From Verrucomicrobiota bacterium (lineage in GTDB: Bacteria > Verrucomicrobiota > Verrucomicrobiia > Opitutales > Puniceicoccaceae): a stretch of 64,000 bases of DNA. The stretch covers positions 210,216-274,215 of the forward strand of contig JBCDMB010000002.1 in the NCBI GenBank assembly GCA_038744685.1, in the 5' to 3' direction. Below the pieces are notes generated by a model. The model ran no database searches. It was not told the origin of the DNA and saw only the letters and a list, made by a program, of their open reading frames with translations. Positions within the stretch are counted from its first letter, which is position 1. Each line of letters begins with the position of its first letter. Positions 1-9,264 of the stretch are shown here, in pieces. The position numbers were made by a program, and so were the translations under genes.

Positions 1-2241
1 GCCGTCGTCCCCCTGTAACCCAACGTGCATTTGCTCGGATATGAAACTGGACCGAGGGTTAAACTGGCTGAGCAAATGGATCTGTTCGCTTCCAGTAGCA
101 ACGTCTGGAAAAGCCATGTAGCGCGCAATCCCATTTATTATCTGCGCATTAGTCTCGATGTTTATAATCTCGATCGGAGACAAACTCTCATCGAACGCCG
201 CGCCAACACTCGAACCGGCCGGGCTGATCACTTGAGAGAAATTTGCAATGCCTGTGCTTGCAGGAGTTCGCGTGGCATCCCAAATGCGAATGACACGGCC
301 ATCATTCGGAAGATTCCGAACGAGTGAATACAACCCGTTTGTGGCTATTGAAAGGAAGCGATCTTCGCGATCCGGCTGCCGATCAAAAGGTGCTGTGTAA
401 AAGTTCACCTCATGCCGAGCCAAGTGCCGTTTAAATGCAAACCTGAGAAGTGTATTCTCGTATTTTGAGAAGCCATAACCGGGGAATAGAGAGTTATTCT
501 CTGAGTTATGTTCGTTGAAATCACGACGATCGCCTTCGCCGGGATCTGTAGTGAACCTTACAGGCGCTGAAAAAAATCCGTAGAGGTAACGATCCCCTGC
601 ACCGGGAACCAGCCAATTATCCCGACCATCGGAAAAATCAAGGTAGGAGTTGAGAGGAGGAGAATAATTCACGGCCTGCCCGGCAGGGATTGTGGTTCCC
701 TGAATCGTAAATCCAACCTTTCGGCGGCTAGTCGGGTCCGACCCCAAGGAAATATCGCCGTCTTCAAGAATCGTCTTGATCGCAAAATCAGAGGTGTGCA
801 CCTGTGGTGGGTTCGGATAATCTGGGCCGGTGGGATTCCCATTTGCATCCAAAGGACGGCTTCTAATCAACTCGACGCCAGCCATATCTGTTTCCATCCC
901 CAGATCTGGCAGGACCAAGTCACGGTCGTAAGGATTCCAAAACGTGATAACCGGGAAAATGCCTACCACATATTCCATATCCTCTGCCATGCTGCGTAAC
1001 GCCCAGTTCGGAACCTCCAGTTCAGCAGGAGGGGGCTCAAGTGTCCTCCAACGAGTGGCAAAGACTTGAACAATAAACTGAAACCGCGTCAGCACCGGCG
1101 TGATTCCGAATTCGTCGTCAGCTGGCGCTTTAAAAAAGATTTCGTCTGCGTCGTTATTGCGGACTGTGTGCTGGTAAAAGTCTGCCAGCTGTTGCCACGT
1201 AGGACCGCCAGGATTGCCCTCTCCGCTATCGCCTGCAACGGGCTCGAAAATCGGGCCTTCCAAACCGTTTGCCTGCGGATCAAGTAAGGCTGTAGATAAA
1301 TCCATCTTCAGGCCACCTTGACGGAGGTTGGTCATAACACTGGCTGATGAAGTTGAAAAATCGTGGAAGAAATCACGTTCCACACCCGCTCCGGCATTAG
1401 TTTGATCAAGGTAGCGCAAACTATTGAAAACCGTCACCTTGGAGACCAAGCTGTCGTCCTCTTTCCAAAGTGAAATATCCTGATTCGGAGAGAATGGCCG
1501 ACTCCCAGAACTTGTTCTAGACACCGAAGCATCCGCTTGCTGCGCGAGAGCGATGTCATAAAAAGGTGCTTCGGAATCAGAGGCAAAATTGGAGATTCGA
1601 TCTAGATTGACCCGAGCCTTCAAGCCGTCATCACTCACCCAAAATCCATATCTACCCGAACTTCCTTGACCCGTCGCGGGTATCTCGACGGTGGGAACTA
1701 CCACTTCGTCATCATTTGAACTCACTGAGATTTCTCGCGTTGCAAGCGTGATCATATCGTCACCGTTTGCAGTCCCTCCCGTGATCTTTCCGTTTTGGCT
1801 GCTTGTAAATTCCGAGATATCCCCACTCACGAGCCACGAGACTCTGTTCTCATCCAAACCATCATTCTGGTCGTCGGGGTCGTTAGTATTGCTCTTGCTG
1901 GACCATACACCCGTCCATCTACCAGTTCCTGAAAACGGTGAGTTGTCGGGAGGAATCACGACGTCTGCGCGAGCCGTCACTCTTTGGTCAGGCCCGACAA
2001 ACCTTTGCAGCTCACCCACCGCGATCATCGCCCCAAGCTCGGCGTTGAGCCGGGGTTCCTGCTGCTCCTTGGCTGCAACTGACCCGGCGGTTTCGATCTG
2101 GACAAAAGTGGTGAGCGAAAGAAGCAACAACAAAATAAAACCCATCAACGAGAGCGCGATGATGAGGGCAAAACCGCCATTCCGGTCGTTACGGTTTCGA
2201 AAACTGACAGGAGAAGAGGTAGGCGACAGTTGACTAGACAT
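1..2241 (-). CDS. Verru_Chthon cassette protein A-like giant pilin-like protein (C-terminus beyond window)
   Basis: An open minus-strand frame runs without a stop from ATG 2241 to the window edge, giving 747 codons of an incomplete gene. After about 22 polar residues there is a single hydrophobic stretch beginning GGFALIIALSLMGFILLL, followed by a soluble region starting near VQIETAGSVAAKEQQEPRLN. This is the PilX/type IV pilin-like N-terminus seen in the large A proteins of verrucomicrobial Verru_Chthon cassettes. The rest is rich in Asp, Asn and Ser, with no enzyme motif I recognise. It probably sits in or across the inner membrane as part of a pseudopilin system; that role is inferred. The B, C and D cassette partners would have to lie to the left of the window. 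Two candidate operators lie 90-160 bases upstream. I am sure it is a gene, less sure of the family. Confidence 0.75.
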   Translation of the reverse strand, partial: MSSQLSPTSSPVSFRNRNDRNGGFALIIALSLMGFILLLLLSLTTFVQIETAGSVAAKEQQEPRLNAELGAMIAVGELQRFVGPDQRVTARADVVIPPDNSPFSGTGRWTGVWSSKSNTNDPDDQNDGLDENRVSWLVSGDISEFTSSQNGKITGGTANGDDMITLATREISVSSNDDEVVVPTVEIPATGQGSSGRYGFWVSDDGLKARVNLDRISNFASDSEAPFYDIALAQQADASVSRTSSGSRPFSPNQDISLWKEDDSLVSKVTVFNSLRYLDQTNAGAGVERDFFHDFSTSSASVMTNLRQGGLKMDLSTALLDPQANGLEGPIFEPVAGDSGEGNPGGPTWQQLADFYQHTVRNNDADEIFFKAPADDEFGITPVLTRFQFIVQVFATRWRTLEPPPAELEVPNWALRSMAEDMEYVVGIFPVITFWNPYDRDLVLPDLGMETDMAGVELIRSRPLDANGNPTGPDYPNPPQVHTSDFAIKTILEDGDISLGSDPTSRRKVGFTIQGTTIPAGQAVNYSPPLNSYLDFSDGRDNWLVPGAGDRYLYGFFSAPVRFTTDPGEGDRRDFNEHNSENNSLFPGYGFSKYENTLLRFAFKRHLARHEVNFYTAPFDRQPDREDRFLSIATNGLYSLVRNLPNDGRVIRIWDATRTPASTGIANFSQVISPAGSSVGAAFDESLSPIEIINIETNAQIINGIARYMAFPDVATGSEQIHLLSQFNPRSSFISEQMHVGLQGDDG

Positions 2242-2330
2242 GGTTGGGTGTTGGGTCTGTGGTTAGGCTCTACGGGCTTTGCAGAGCTAAATTGGAAGGA
2301 GGATAATGCAGATAGAAGTTCGACTCTTCT

Positions 2331-2342
2331 ATACACGTGTAT
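2331..2342. promoter_or_regulatory. ACACGTGT palindrome upstream of the pilin-like gene
   Basis: ATACACGTGTAT is a perfect 12-base palindrome with a central CG, 90 bases upstream of the ATG at 2241. It matches the TTACACGTGTAA sites at 9087, 7151 and 49941. Central-CG palindromes of this kind are typical LacI-family operators; the binding protein is not shown by the sequence. Confidence 0.5.
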
Positions 2343-2385
2343 TTACGCGGACATAAAAGTCAAACCGTAAAAGTCTCAGAATCCC

Positions 2386-2401
2386 AAAACTTACAAGTTT
2401 T
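2386..2401. promoter_or_regulatory. AAAACTT-AC-AAGTTTT inverted repeat
   Basis: Seven-base arms are perfectly inverted around AC. The left arm is part of CCCAAAACTTACA (2383-2395), which recurs at 38964 before the AraC-led operon and at 40163 before the plus-strand GH2. It lies between the GH2 stop (2431) and the pilin-like start (2241), so it most likely serves the latter. Confidence 0.4.
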
Positions 2402-2430
2402 TACCGAAATTTAAAGGACTCATCCTGTCT

Positions 2431-4965
2431 TCAGAGGGCCCCGTCGATCGAGCTCACGTGCTTTCCGGTGTCCGATATCCTTTCGACAACCTGTCCAATC
2501 TCGGAAAGGCGGTTGTCAGGCACAGTTGAAGCCAACTGTAGTCTGTATGGTTCCAGGCCTTTAGACTCGGCGAAGATCACGAACTCGCCGGGAGTATAAG
2601 TTGATTGAATCAACAGCTGAGAAAGACCGCAATAGGCCCTCCGCTCAGGCAGCTTTTCCGGCTCGTGACTGATTGGGTTCCCATTACCAACACCTGCAAA
2701 CTTCAGACCTTCCGGAACCTCGAATTTCACCACATTTTCCGCAGTCGGAACAACCCGCCCCTCTGAATCGACAATTTCGCATCGGATGATCGCCATGTCG
2801 CGCCCATCAGCGATCATCTTTTCGGACTCCGGCATGAGCCGAACCGCCGCAGGATCTCCCGTTGTTTCAAGCAATTTGGATTGGATTTCCGACCCTGAGG
2901 CATCATATCCGCGAGCCTCCAGTTTACCACGTGCATAGACCACGTCCCAAACCAGTTTACCATTTATGGGCATATTTTTTCTGCCGAGGCTTTCACCGTT
3001 GAGCCAGAGCTCTACTGAGTGGCAATTACTGTAGCACCAGACATCTTTCATTTTTCCCTCTTCGCCAGGCCAATTCCAATGCGGAAAGAGATGGACCATC
3101 GGCTCATCTGTCCACCACGCTTTATGGTAAAAGAACGCATCCTTGGGAAAACCGCACAAGTCCATCAAGCCATAGCGCGTGACCACCGCGGGCCAGCCGA
3201 AAGGGTAAGTCTCGCCACGATAGTCAAAACCAGTCCAGAGGAACGTTCCGCCGAGAAAATCGCGCTCAGCACAATCACGCCAGGTATCTTCAATCGACCG
3301 CCCCCATGGGGTCATCGTTTCGCTGAAAGCGGTCGCGTCCCCTTCCCTCTCCGGATTTAAATCGACATAGTTGTCGATCCCCAGATCGGCCGTGTCCGGT
3401 CGATGCGGTTTGCCTTTATAGTATTCCTGCCCGTAGAGCCCCCGGGTTGATGCAGACCCACCAGTCTCCCCTCCGATGAGTGGCCAATCCGGATACTTCG
3501 CGTGAAACTCGTCGTAACGTTCACCCTCACAATCGAGATTACCATCCTCATTTCGCCGAGAAGTATAATTCGCCCCGAAGACATCGATACGGAAACCATT
3601 TGCCTCGAAATTGTCCGCTATTTCGTTGAAGTCGCAATTTGCTGAGTAAGTGCAGAGACGCGTTGGATCCAGTTGGTGCGCCCGATCCTGCATGCGCTGA
3701 AGAATACGAGCGCCCACTGCCGTTTCCTGAATAAGCATTTCCTCATTCCCAAGCGACCAAAGGATCACGCTGGGATGGTTCCTATCCCGGTAGATCAGCG
3801 ACTCCATCTGACCCATCAATTCAGGCGTAGTGCCCGGCATCCGAATTTCATCCATCACCAGAATCCCCTTTCGGTCGCAGAGTTCGAGTAAGGCCGGGGT
3901 CGGTGGATTGTGTGCCGTGCGCATAGCGTTGCATCCCATCTCCTTCATCCGATCCAACCGCCATGCCTGCAGCCGATCCGGTATCGCGATCCCAACTCCT
4001 GCATGATCCTGATGATTACACACCCCTTTCAGCTTTATCGGACGCCCGTTCAGAAATACCCCGCGAGCAGGATCAAAGTGTATTGAGCGAACACCAAAAG
4101 AGGTTTCGTAAGAGTCCACAAGAAGCCCGTCACAGAAAACGGAAGTCTCTACCAAGTAGAGGTAGGGATTTTCAGGCGACCAGAGCTGTGGGGCTTTGAG
4201 ATCAATCGACTGAAAGACAGTCAATTTGCTCAACGAACCGACATCTGCGAGGTCTTTCGCTTGTCCTCTTTCAATCCCTTCTTGGTCCTTGATCGTAGAA
4301 ACGATCTGGACCTCAGCGGGACTGCGAAGCTCGTTCAAAATTGTCGTTTCAATCTCAATCGTGGACACCGTGGGGTTTTCAACGCGCTCAACAGTTGCCC
4401 GAACAAAGGTCCCACAATAATCGACATGAATTGGATCCAGTTTCAGCAAACGAACGTCGCGATAGATACCCCCACCCTCGTAAGACCACAGTTCGAAGTT
4501 CCGGGCGTCAACGCGGATGGCGAGAGCGTTCAGACCACCGAAGTTACAAAGCTCGGTGACATCATACTGGAAGCTAGTATAGCCCGAGAGATGTCGACCA
4601 ACCAGGTGTCCGTTCAACCAAATCTCCGAATCACGATAGATACCATCAAACTCCAGCGTGATCCGCTTGCCGAGATCTTCGGCCTCAAGCTCAAACACTT
4701 TTCGGTACCACCCGACATCCACCGGCAAGGAACCATGGACCTCATTAGCCTCGGGGCTAAATGGTTGCTCGACCACAAAATCGTGAGGCAAGTCAACGTC
4801 GCTCCAATGATCATCCGGATACGCTGGCTTTGCGATTCCATGGTTGCCCGCTTTCATCCACTCTGGAGCGCGAAAGCGGCTCTCGTGAATCGCAGCGAAA
4901 TTGTGAAGCTCGATGTCCCCAAGATGGAATTTCCACCCAGGGTTCATGGAAAAGATCTGTCTCAT
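2431..4965 (-). CDS. GH2 beta-galactosidase-like glycosidase, cytoplasmic
   Basis: 844 residues with the full GH2 layout: an N-terminal jelly-roll sugar-binding domain (about 1-180, with GWYRKVFEL and EGGGIYRDV), an immunoglobulin-like domain (about 185-295), a TIM barrel (about 300-640) and further beta domains. Barrel motifs include RTAHNPP near 349. The acid/base is E408 in SLGNEE and the likely nucleophile is E500 in IGGETGG. There is no signal peptide, so it acts on imported oligosaccharides. In galactan loci GH2 enzymes remove terminal beta-galactose; the exact linkage cannot be read here. It is last in a three-gene minus-strand unit, 6 bases after the preceding propeller gene, with the LacI gene divergent. 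An internal Met at 4947 is a weaker alternative start. Confidence 0.9.
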   Translation of the reverse strand: MRQIFSMNPGWKFHLGDIELHNFAAIHESRFRAPEWMKAGNHGIAKPAYPDDHWSDVDLPHDFVVEQPFSPEANEVHGSLPVDVGWYRKVFELEAEDLGKRITLEFDGIYRDSEIWLNGHLVGRHLSGYTSFQYDVTELCNFGGLNALAIRVDARNFELWSYEGGGIYRDVRLLKLDPIHVDYCGTFVRATVERVENPTVSTIEIETTILNELRSPAEVQIVSTIKDQEGIERGQAKDLADVGSLSKLTVFQSIDLKAPQLWSPENPYLYLVETSVFCDGLLVDSYETSFGVRSIHFDPARGVFLNGRPIKLKGVCNHQDHAGVGIAIPDRLQAWRLDRMKEMGCNAMRTAHNPPTPALLELCDRKGILVMDEIRMPGTTPELMGQMESLIYRDRNHPSVILWSLGNEEMLIQETAVGARILQRMQDRAHQLDPTRLCTYSANCDFNEIADNFEANGFRIDVFGANYTSRRNEDGNLDCEGERYDEFHAKYPDWPLIGGETGGSASTRGLYGQEYYKGKPHRPDTADLGIDNYVDLNPEREGDATAFSETMTPWGRSIEDTWRDCAERDFLGGTFLWTGFDYRGETYPFGWPAVVTRYGLMDLCGFPKDAFFYHKAWWTDEPMVHLFPHWNWPGEEGKMKDVWCYSNCHSVELWLNGESLGRKNMPINGKLVWDVVYARGKLEARGYDASGSEIQSKLLETTGDPAAVRLMPESEKMIADGRDMAIIRCEIVDSEGRVVPTAENVVKFEVPEGLKFAGVGNGNPISHEPEKLPERRAYCGLSQLLIQSTYTPGEFVIFAESKGLEPYRLQLASTVPDNRLSEIGQVVERISDTGKHVSSIDGAL

Positions 4966-4971
4966 AGTTGG

Positions 4972-6024
4972 CTAGGTATTCTCGCCAATTCTAAGAACAA
5001 CACCAGATGAAGTATTGTACTTTCCTCCGACCAGGGCACAAAACAGGTAAGCAGGTCTCCCCTCCTTCATGAGAATCTGCGGACGTTCGAACCGCCCTTC
5101 ACGTTCAAGACCGTTTGGAGCCTCCGGTAAGTAATGTTGAGAATTCAGGTAGGCGATCTGGGGCGCTTTCTCCCAATTCAAACCGTCAAGCGACTCAAGG
5201 TAGATGCCATACTCGTGATTGAAGAAGCCCATGTCTCGAAGGATCATCTTGTAAACACCGTCCTCGTGCCAGACATAAGCATCCTCAGTTTGCGCGTTTG
5301 GGATTCTCTTGCGCATGTTAATGATCGGGTTGCCGGGAAATTTCTCGTAGGGCCCAGTCGGTGAGCTGGCTGTCGCCAAACCGTACTGCCGATTGGTGTG
5401 TATCCCCGTGTCCTCTGTTGCCGGCCGCATCCCAGTTGCCAGATCTTTGTTCCAATCCTCTACGCACCATCCCTTGTAATAAAGTCGGCACTCCCCGTCC
5501 GGCGAGCGAACAAATGCCGGATTTGAGGTAACCGCGCTATCCCAATCGCCACGAGGATCGGACCCCGCCTCGACAATAGGCCGGTCAAAACGTTCCCAAG
5601 GACCATAGAGCGAGGTGGAAACGGCTACGCCTACGCGCTTGGAAGTCACCATCCCGTCGCAGTTTCCCATGTAAAAGAGATAATAAGTGCCACCAATTCT
5701 GTGAATCGTCGGGTTATGGATCGTCATCGAATCCCAAAAATCACCTCCGCGGCCAATCAACGCCGTTTCCAGCACTTCATAGGGGCCCTCGGGTGATCGG
5801 GCCACCGCGTGCCCTATCTGGCTGCACTCCAGCCAACCTTTGTGCGCAGCCTCGTTGGCCCACTTGGAGTAGAATACATGGACGTTGCCGTCTTCATCAA
5901 GAATCGGCGAACAACCCCAAACGTTGTTTTTCTCATCTTCGAGTATACGACCCAAGCCAGTGAGGCGCTTTGCAAAAGTCGAAAGGTTTTCCTCAACCTC
6001 GGAAGCGATGGTCTGAATTTGCAT
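4972..6024 (-). CDS. five-bladed beta-propeller glycosidase (GH43/GH32/GH117-like), copy 1
   Basis: 350 residues without a signal peptide. Repeated blade signatures such as NVHVFYSKW, HNPTIHRIGGTYYLFYMG, TSNPAFVRSPDGECRLYY and EDAYVWHEDGVYKMI mark a five-bladed propeller of the GH43/GH32/GH117 superfamily. Conserved acidic residues in WDSMTIHNP, WDSAVTSNP and TEDAYVWH are candidate catalytic groups. It is a clear paralogue of the next gene along almost its whole length. With the GH2 it forms a small cytoplasmic oligosaccharide-processing operon. I cannot assign a CAZy family: it lacks the N-terminal SxAxxR helix of GH117, while the enzyme at 27301 has it. It may remove an alpha-linked anhydrogalactose or galactose residue; that is inference from context. 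Confidence 0.8.
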   Translation of the reverse strand: MQIQTIASEVEENLSTFAKRLTGLGRILEDEKNNVWGCSPILDEDGNVHVFYSKWANEAAHKGWLECSQIGHAVARSPEGPYEVLETALIGRGGDFWDSMTIHNPTIHRIGGTYYLFYMGNCDGMVTSKRVGVAVSTSLYGPWERFDRPIVEAGSDPRGDWDSAVTSNPAFVRSPDGECRLYYKGWCVEDWNKDLATGMRPATEDTGIHTNRQYGLATASSPTGPYEKFPGNPIINMRKRIPNAQTEDAYVWHEDGVYKMILRDMGFFNHEYGIYLESLDGLNWEKAPQIAYLNSQHYLPEAPNGLEREGRFERPQILMKEGRPAYLFCALVGGKYNTSSGVVLRIGENT

Positions 6025-6052
6025 TGGATGCGGAATAGCAAGGAAGGATAGC

Positions 6053-7069
6053 TTAGTTCAGTCGTAAGACTACGGCCGAAGAGGTGTTGAACTCCCCTCC
6101 AACGATCGCACAGAAAAGATATTCTGGTTTGCCGTCTCGCATCAAAAGTTGCGGACGCTCGAAACGACCCTCGCGTTCCAGCCCGTTGGGTGCCTCCGGC
6201 AGATAAACCTGAGAGTTCAAATAGCTGATTTTGGGATACTGATCCCAATCCAGTCCATCTCTCGACTCAAGATAAAGACCATACTCATGGTTGTAGAAGC
6301 CCATATCCCGAAGAATCATTTTGTAGACACCGTCCTCGTGCCAGACGTAGGCGTCTTCGGTCTGCGCCTTGTCTACATACTGACGCATGTTCACGATCGG
6401 GTTGCCCTTGTATTTCTTATACGGTCCAAGTGGATTATCCGCTACAGCGAGACCGTATTGCCGGTTAGCCTGCCACCAGGTCCCGTCCTTCAGGTCGCGT
6501 TCCCGGTCAGCTTTGCTCCATCCCTTGTAGTAAAGGCGGCACTCGCCAGAAGGAGCCATCACAAATGCCGGATTGGAAGTGACCAGACTGTCCCATTGAT
6601 CGGGCTCTTCCGATCCAGCAGGAAGAAGAGGTTCGTCCAACCGCTGCCAGGGACCATCCAGAGAATCCGAGAAAGCGACGCCGACGCGCTTCGTCGCCAC
6701 CGTTCCGTCGGAATTGCCCATGTAGAAGAGATAATATTTCTCTCCCACCCGATGAACCGTCGGATTGTGAATGGTCATGCTGTCCCAATAATCTCCCCCG
6801 CGCCCAGTCAGGACGGCTCCTTGAACCTCATACGGACCTTCCGGGTGAGGCGCGATGGCATGAGCAATTTCGCTACAGGTCAACCAACCTTCATGAGCAG
6901 CTTCGTTCCTCCAGCGGGAGTAGAACACATGAACGTTACCCTCACTATCATAGATCGGTGAGCAGCCCCAAACGTTGTTGTCCGGATCTTCAAGAATTCT
7001 GCCTACGCCCTCTAGACGCTTCGCAAAATCGGAGAGCTGGGTTTCAATTTTAGATTCAATGACTGACAT
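6053..7069 (-). CDS. five-bladed beta-propeller glycosidase (GH43/GH32/GH117-like), copy 2
   Basis: 338 residues, no signal peptide, and the same blade order as its downstream neighbour: CSPIYDSEGNVHVFYSRW, WDSMTIHNPTVHRVGEKYY, TSNPAFVMAPSGECRLYY and TEDAYVWHEDGVYKMI. The main difference is that copy 1 has an insertion after the RLYYKGW segment, where copy 2 is shorter, suggesting a changed substrate loop. This is the promoter-proximal gene of the operon; the intergenic region to the LacI gene carries a TTTCACGTGTAA site at 7151-7162. Tandem duplication with loop divergence suggests two related linkages or sulfation patterns are handled. Catalytic family uncertain, as for copy 1. Confidence 0.8.
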   Translation of the reverse strand: MSVIESKIETQLSDFAKRLEGVGRILEDPDNNVWGCSPIYDSEGNVHVFYSRWRNEAAHEGWLTCSEIAHAIAPHPEGPYEVQGAVLTGRGGDYWDSMTIHNPTVHRVGEKYYLFYMGNSDGTVATKRVGVAFSDSLDGPWQRLDEPLLPAGSEEPDQWDSLVTSNPAFVMAPSGECRLYYKGWSKADRERDLKDGTWWQANRQYGLAVADNPLGPYKKYKGNPIVNMRQYVDKAQTEDAYVWHEDGVYKMILRDMGFYNHEYGLYLESRDGLDWDQYPKISYLNSQVYLPEAPNGLEREGRFERPQLLMRDGKPEYLFCAIVGGEFNTSSAVVLRLN

Positions 7070-7150
7070 AAATTCTGTGAAAGGGTGGTGCTAGAGGCAG
7101 CTGCGGGACCTTTTAGAAGCATGGCTTAAAGGTCTTTGAGCCAACCAGTT

Positions 7151-7162
7151 TTTCACGTGTAA
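7151..7162. promoter_or_regulatory. TTTCACGTGTAA operator-like site
   Basis: One base differs from the TTACACGTGTAA palindrome seen at 9087. It lies about 80 bases upstream of the propeller-gene start (7069) and about 130 bases upstream of the lacI-type start (7295), so it could serve either direction. Confidence 0.45.
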
Positions 7163-7259
7163 CATAAACAATGAGAGCAGCTTGGTTTTCATTCAATTGT
7201 AAATTGCCCAATCTGCTAGCAGGCCCAGTCGGTTGAAAAGATTTCCTCAAAACAAACGG

Positions 7260-7288
7260 TTGACAGCTTTACTACACAGTAAAGTAAT
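7260..7288 (+). promoter_or_regulatory. lacI-type promoter with embedded palindrome
   Basis: TTGACA (7260-7265) is a perfect -35 box. Immediately after it, CTTTACT-ACAC-AGTAAAG (7267-7284) is a perfect inverted repeat with seven-base arms. A weak -10 (AGTAAT, 7283-7288) sits 17 bases from the -35 and only 6 bases before the ATG, so the transcript would be nearly leaderless. A palindrome between -35 and -10 fits autorepression by the LacI-family product. Confidence 0.5.
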
Positions 7289-7294
7289 GCGGGT

Positions 7295-8323
7295 ATGATC
7301 AAGCTAATCGATATTGCGGAGCAACTAAACCTTTCACGGGTAACTGTTTCCGCAGTGTTGAATGATCGATACAAAAAACTCGGCATTTCGGAGGCCACAG
7401 CGAAGCGGGTCATCAAGGCCGCGGACGAGATGGGCTACCAAAGAAACGAGATGGCCATCTCAATGAAGACCGGAAAGAGCTTCCTCCTCGGCTGCATGAC
7501 GGGTGCTCTCGATTTAGAGTGGGGCGGTCGCATCGTTGAAGGTGCCCTGCTCGGGCTCCGCAACACCGCCTACTCACTGAAGCTCGAATCGGTCCATTCA
7601 TCGGTAGAAAACGAGGCTGCGGTACAACGGTTTCTGGGAGCAAGGGTCGCGGGAATTCTCGCCTGCAATATTAATCCCAATCTCGAAGACACCGCCCGTC
7701 TCAAGAACGATCTCGATCGCTACAAAATCCCCCTCGTGTGTAACAACTGTCGCGACGAGCTGTCTCCTTACAAAGTGGCTCCAGACAACATTCGAGGAAG
7801 CCTTCTCGCTGTCGAGCATCTCGTTAGCCTAGGACATAATCGAATTGCCTTCGTAGGAGGAGACCAAACCAGCGACACAAGCATCCAGCGAGAGAAGGGC
7901 TTTCTCAAAGCACTCGGGAAGCTCAACCTCAGCCTTGGTCCCAATTTTCTCGAAAGAGGAAACTGGGATTTCGTCGAGACTGAGAAAGCAGTAAAGCGGC
8001 TCCTCTCCGCCAAAACCCGACCTACAGCCATCATCTGCGCAAACGACGAAATGGCAGCTGTAGCCTTACGAACGATTCAGCGTGAGGGATTGCGTGTGCC
8101 AAAAGACGTGTCCGTTGTCGGCTTCACAAATGAGCGGTTAGGACTCCTCGCCAATCCACCACTGACTACGGTGGCTCAGTCTGAAAAAGAAGTTGGCAAG
8201 GCCGCGATTAAGATGCTGATCGAAATTGTGGGAGCTGGGCCTGACCGAAAACTGAACCCAAAAAGCACGTTGCTCCCTTCGAGGATCCTTGCACGGGAGT
8301 CTACTGGACCCGCACCAAAATAA
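7295..8323 (+). CDS. LacI-family transcriptional regulator
   Basis: 342 residues. The N-terminal helix-turn-helix begins at residue 3 (LIDIAEQLNLSRVTVSAVLN) with the hinge region near residues 45-60, followed by a periplasmic-binding-protein-like effector domain (about 62-335; GCMTGALDLEW, HNRIAFVGGDQTSD, AIICANDEMA). The HTH starts right at the N-terminus, which supports ATG 7295. It is divergent from the GH2/propeller operon and probably senses a galactan-derived sugar. The effector and the operator it binds cannot be read from sequence, but the 7267-7284 palindrome and the ACACGTGT sites are the obvious candidates. Confidence 0.93.
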   Translation: MIKLIDIAEQLNLSRVTVSAVLNDRYKKLGISEATAKRVIKAADEMGYQRNEMAISMKTGKSFLLGCMTGALDLEWGGRIVEGALLGLRNTAYSLKLESVHSSVENEAAVQRFLGARVAGILACNINPNLEDTARLKNDLDRYKIPLVCNNCRDELSPYKVAPDNIRGSLLAVEHLVSLGHNRIAFVGGDQTSDTSIQREKGFLKALGKLNLSLGPNFLERGNWDFVETEKAVKRLLSAKTRPTAIICANDEMAAVALRTIQREGLRVPKDVSVVGFTNERLGLLANPPLTTVAQSEKEVGKAAIKMLIEIVGAGPDRKLNPKSTLLPSRILARESTGPAPK

Positions 8324-8338
8324 CCAAGATCCTCCCTT

Positions 8339-9070
8339 CTAATTGTTGCGGAAATACTTGTCGAGGTCGGCCATGACGACCTCCTTCTCTAGCCATTCGA
8401 CGTGCCCGTCAGCGAACAAGTAATGACCGCCGCCGTTGTACTTATCGTTCACCCCAGCGGCTGCCCAGTAGGGCCAGACCAATTGATCTGCAGTGCCGTT
8501 TCCGTCCGTTTCGGCAATGATAACGGTCCTACTGAGATCTTTCAAATTCACCTTCCGAGCTGGAGGTGATTTGTCTATGTTTCTCTCGGGATTTGAGTGC
8601 CACCAATCGGGGCCGAAGGTTACGTAGTTGTATCCATAGGAACTAGTTGTGATATCATTGTCCGGGTCAAAAGGGAGCTCGTAGCCGGGATTTTGGAAAA
8701 TAGACTTTGCTGGATCAATTCTCCACACATACGCGTTCGGGCTATCGACGCGTTCAACGAAGCCTAATTTTTCGCCTACGAGATCCTGCCACGACCAGTT
8801 CGCATACTTTGTGTCCTGTCCCCCATAGGGAATGTAGGAGCTCGGCGGAAAATACTCCGTTCCTTCAGCAACTACGAGTTCGAGGCCCGAGTGCATTTGA
8901 CGGAGATTACTCGAAGATTTCGCCATATTCGAACGCTCAACCATACCGCCTGTTATGGGTATGATGATCGCGGCTAAGATTCCGATTATGGCGATAACGG
9001 TAAGCAGCTCGATGATGGTGAAGCCGCGCTTATTGTCGGACGATGAGTCCGGTAGGTATGGGGAGGGCAT
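8339..9070 (-). CDS. type II/IV pseudopilin with H-X9-DG C-terminus
   Basis: 243 residues from ATG 9070. An upstream in-frame extension to 9163 encodes an unlikely leader and would run across the operator at 9087, so 9070 is preferred. KRGFTIIELLTVIAIIGI at about residues 14-31 is a canonical prepilin peptidase site with Glu at +5 of the mature protein. The C-terminus GGGHYLFADGHVEWL is the H-X9-DG signature of verrucomicrobial and planctomycetal prepilin-like proteins. The middle is rich in aromatic residues. It is probably part of a secretion or surface pseudopilus; pairing with the large pilin-like protein at 1-2241 is inferred from the shared operator. It converges with the LacI gene, 15 bases apart. 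Confidence 0.88.
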   Translation of the reverse strand: MPSPYLPDSSSDNKRGFTIIELLTVIAIIGILAAIIIPITGGMVERSNMAKSSSNLRQMHSGLELVVAEGTEYFPPSSYIPYGGQDTKYANWSWQDLVGEKLGFVERVDSPNAYVWRIDPAKSIFQNPGYELPFDPDNDITTSSYGYNYVTFGPDWWHSNPERNIDKSPPARKVNLKDLSRTVIIAETDGNGTADQLVWPYWAAAGVNDKYNGGGHYLFADGHVEWLEKEVVMADLDKYFRNN

Positions 9071-9086
9071 GTCAATAGGATTAAAA

Positions 9087-9098
9087 TTACACGTGTAA
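9087..9098. promoter_or_regulatory. TTACACGTGTAA perfect palindrome
   Basis: Twelve-base perfect palindrome with central CG, 17-28 bases upstream of the pseudopilin start and in the divergent region with the sulfatase at 9265. It is the best example of a motif seen at five other intergenic sites. The position is suitable for repression of the pseudopilin promoter. Confidence 0.55.
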
Positions 9099-9264
9099 AC
9101 GCAAGGGTAATATTGTAATATACCACTAAAAACCGAAAAATCCACCCATGTGATCTCTCCCACAGGCCGTTCATGGTCTTATCAAAAGATAGTTTGTCAC
9201 CTCAAATCGCGGTAGAAGACTCTCAGGCCTTTCTTCGTCAGTTTTCACCCCTTTGACGCAGCCC

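Noticed and set aside
1691..2233. Plus-strand 180-codon open frame
   Set aside because: Complement of the pilin-like gene running from 2241 to the window edge, which has a proper pilin N-terminus.
7260..7288. The lacI palindrome as another copy of the ACACGTGT motif
   Set aside because: Its arms are CTTTACT/AGTAAAG with an ACAC centre and different spacing; kept as a separate site.
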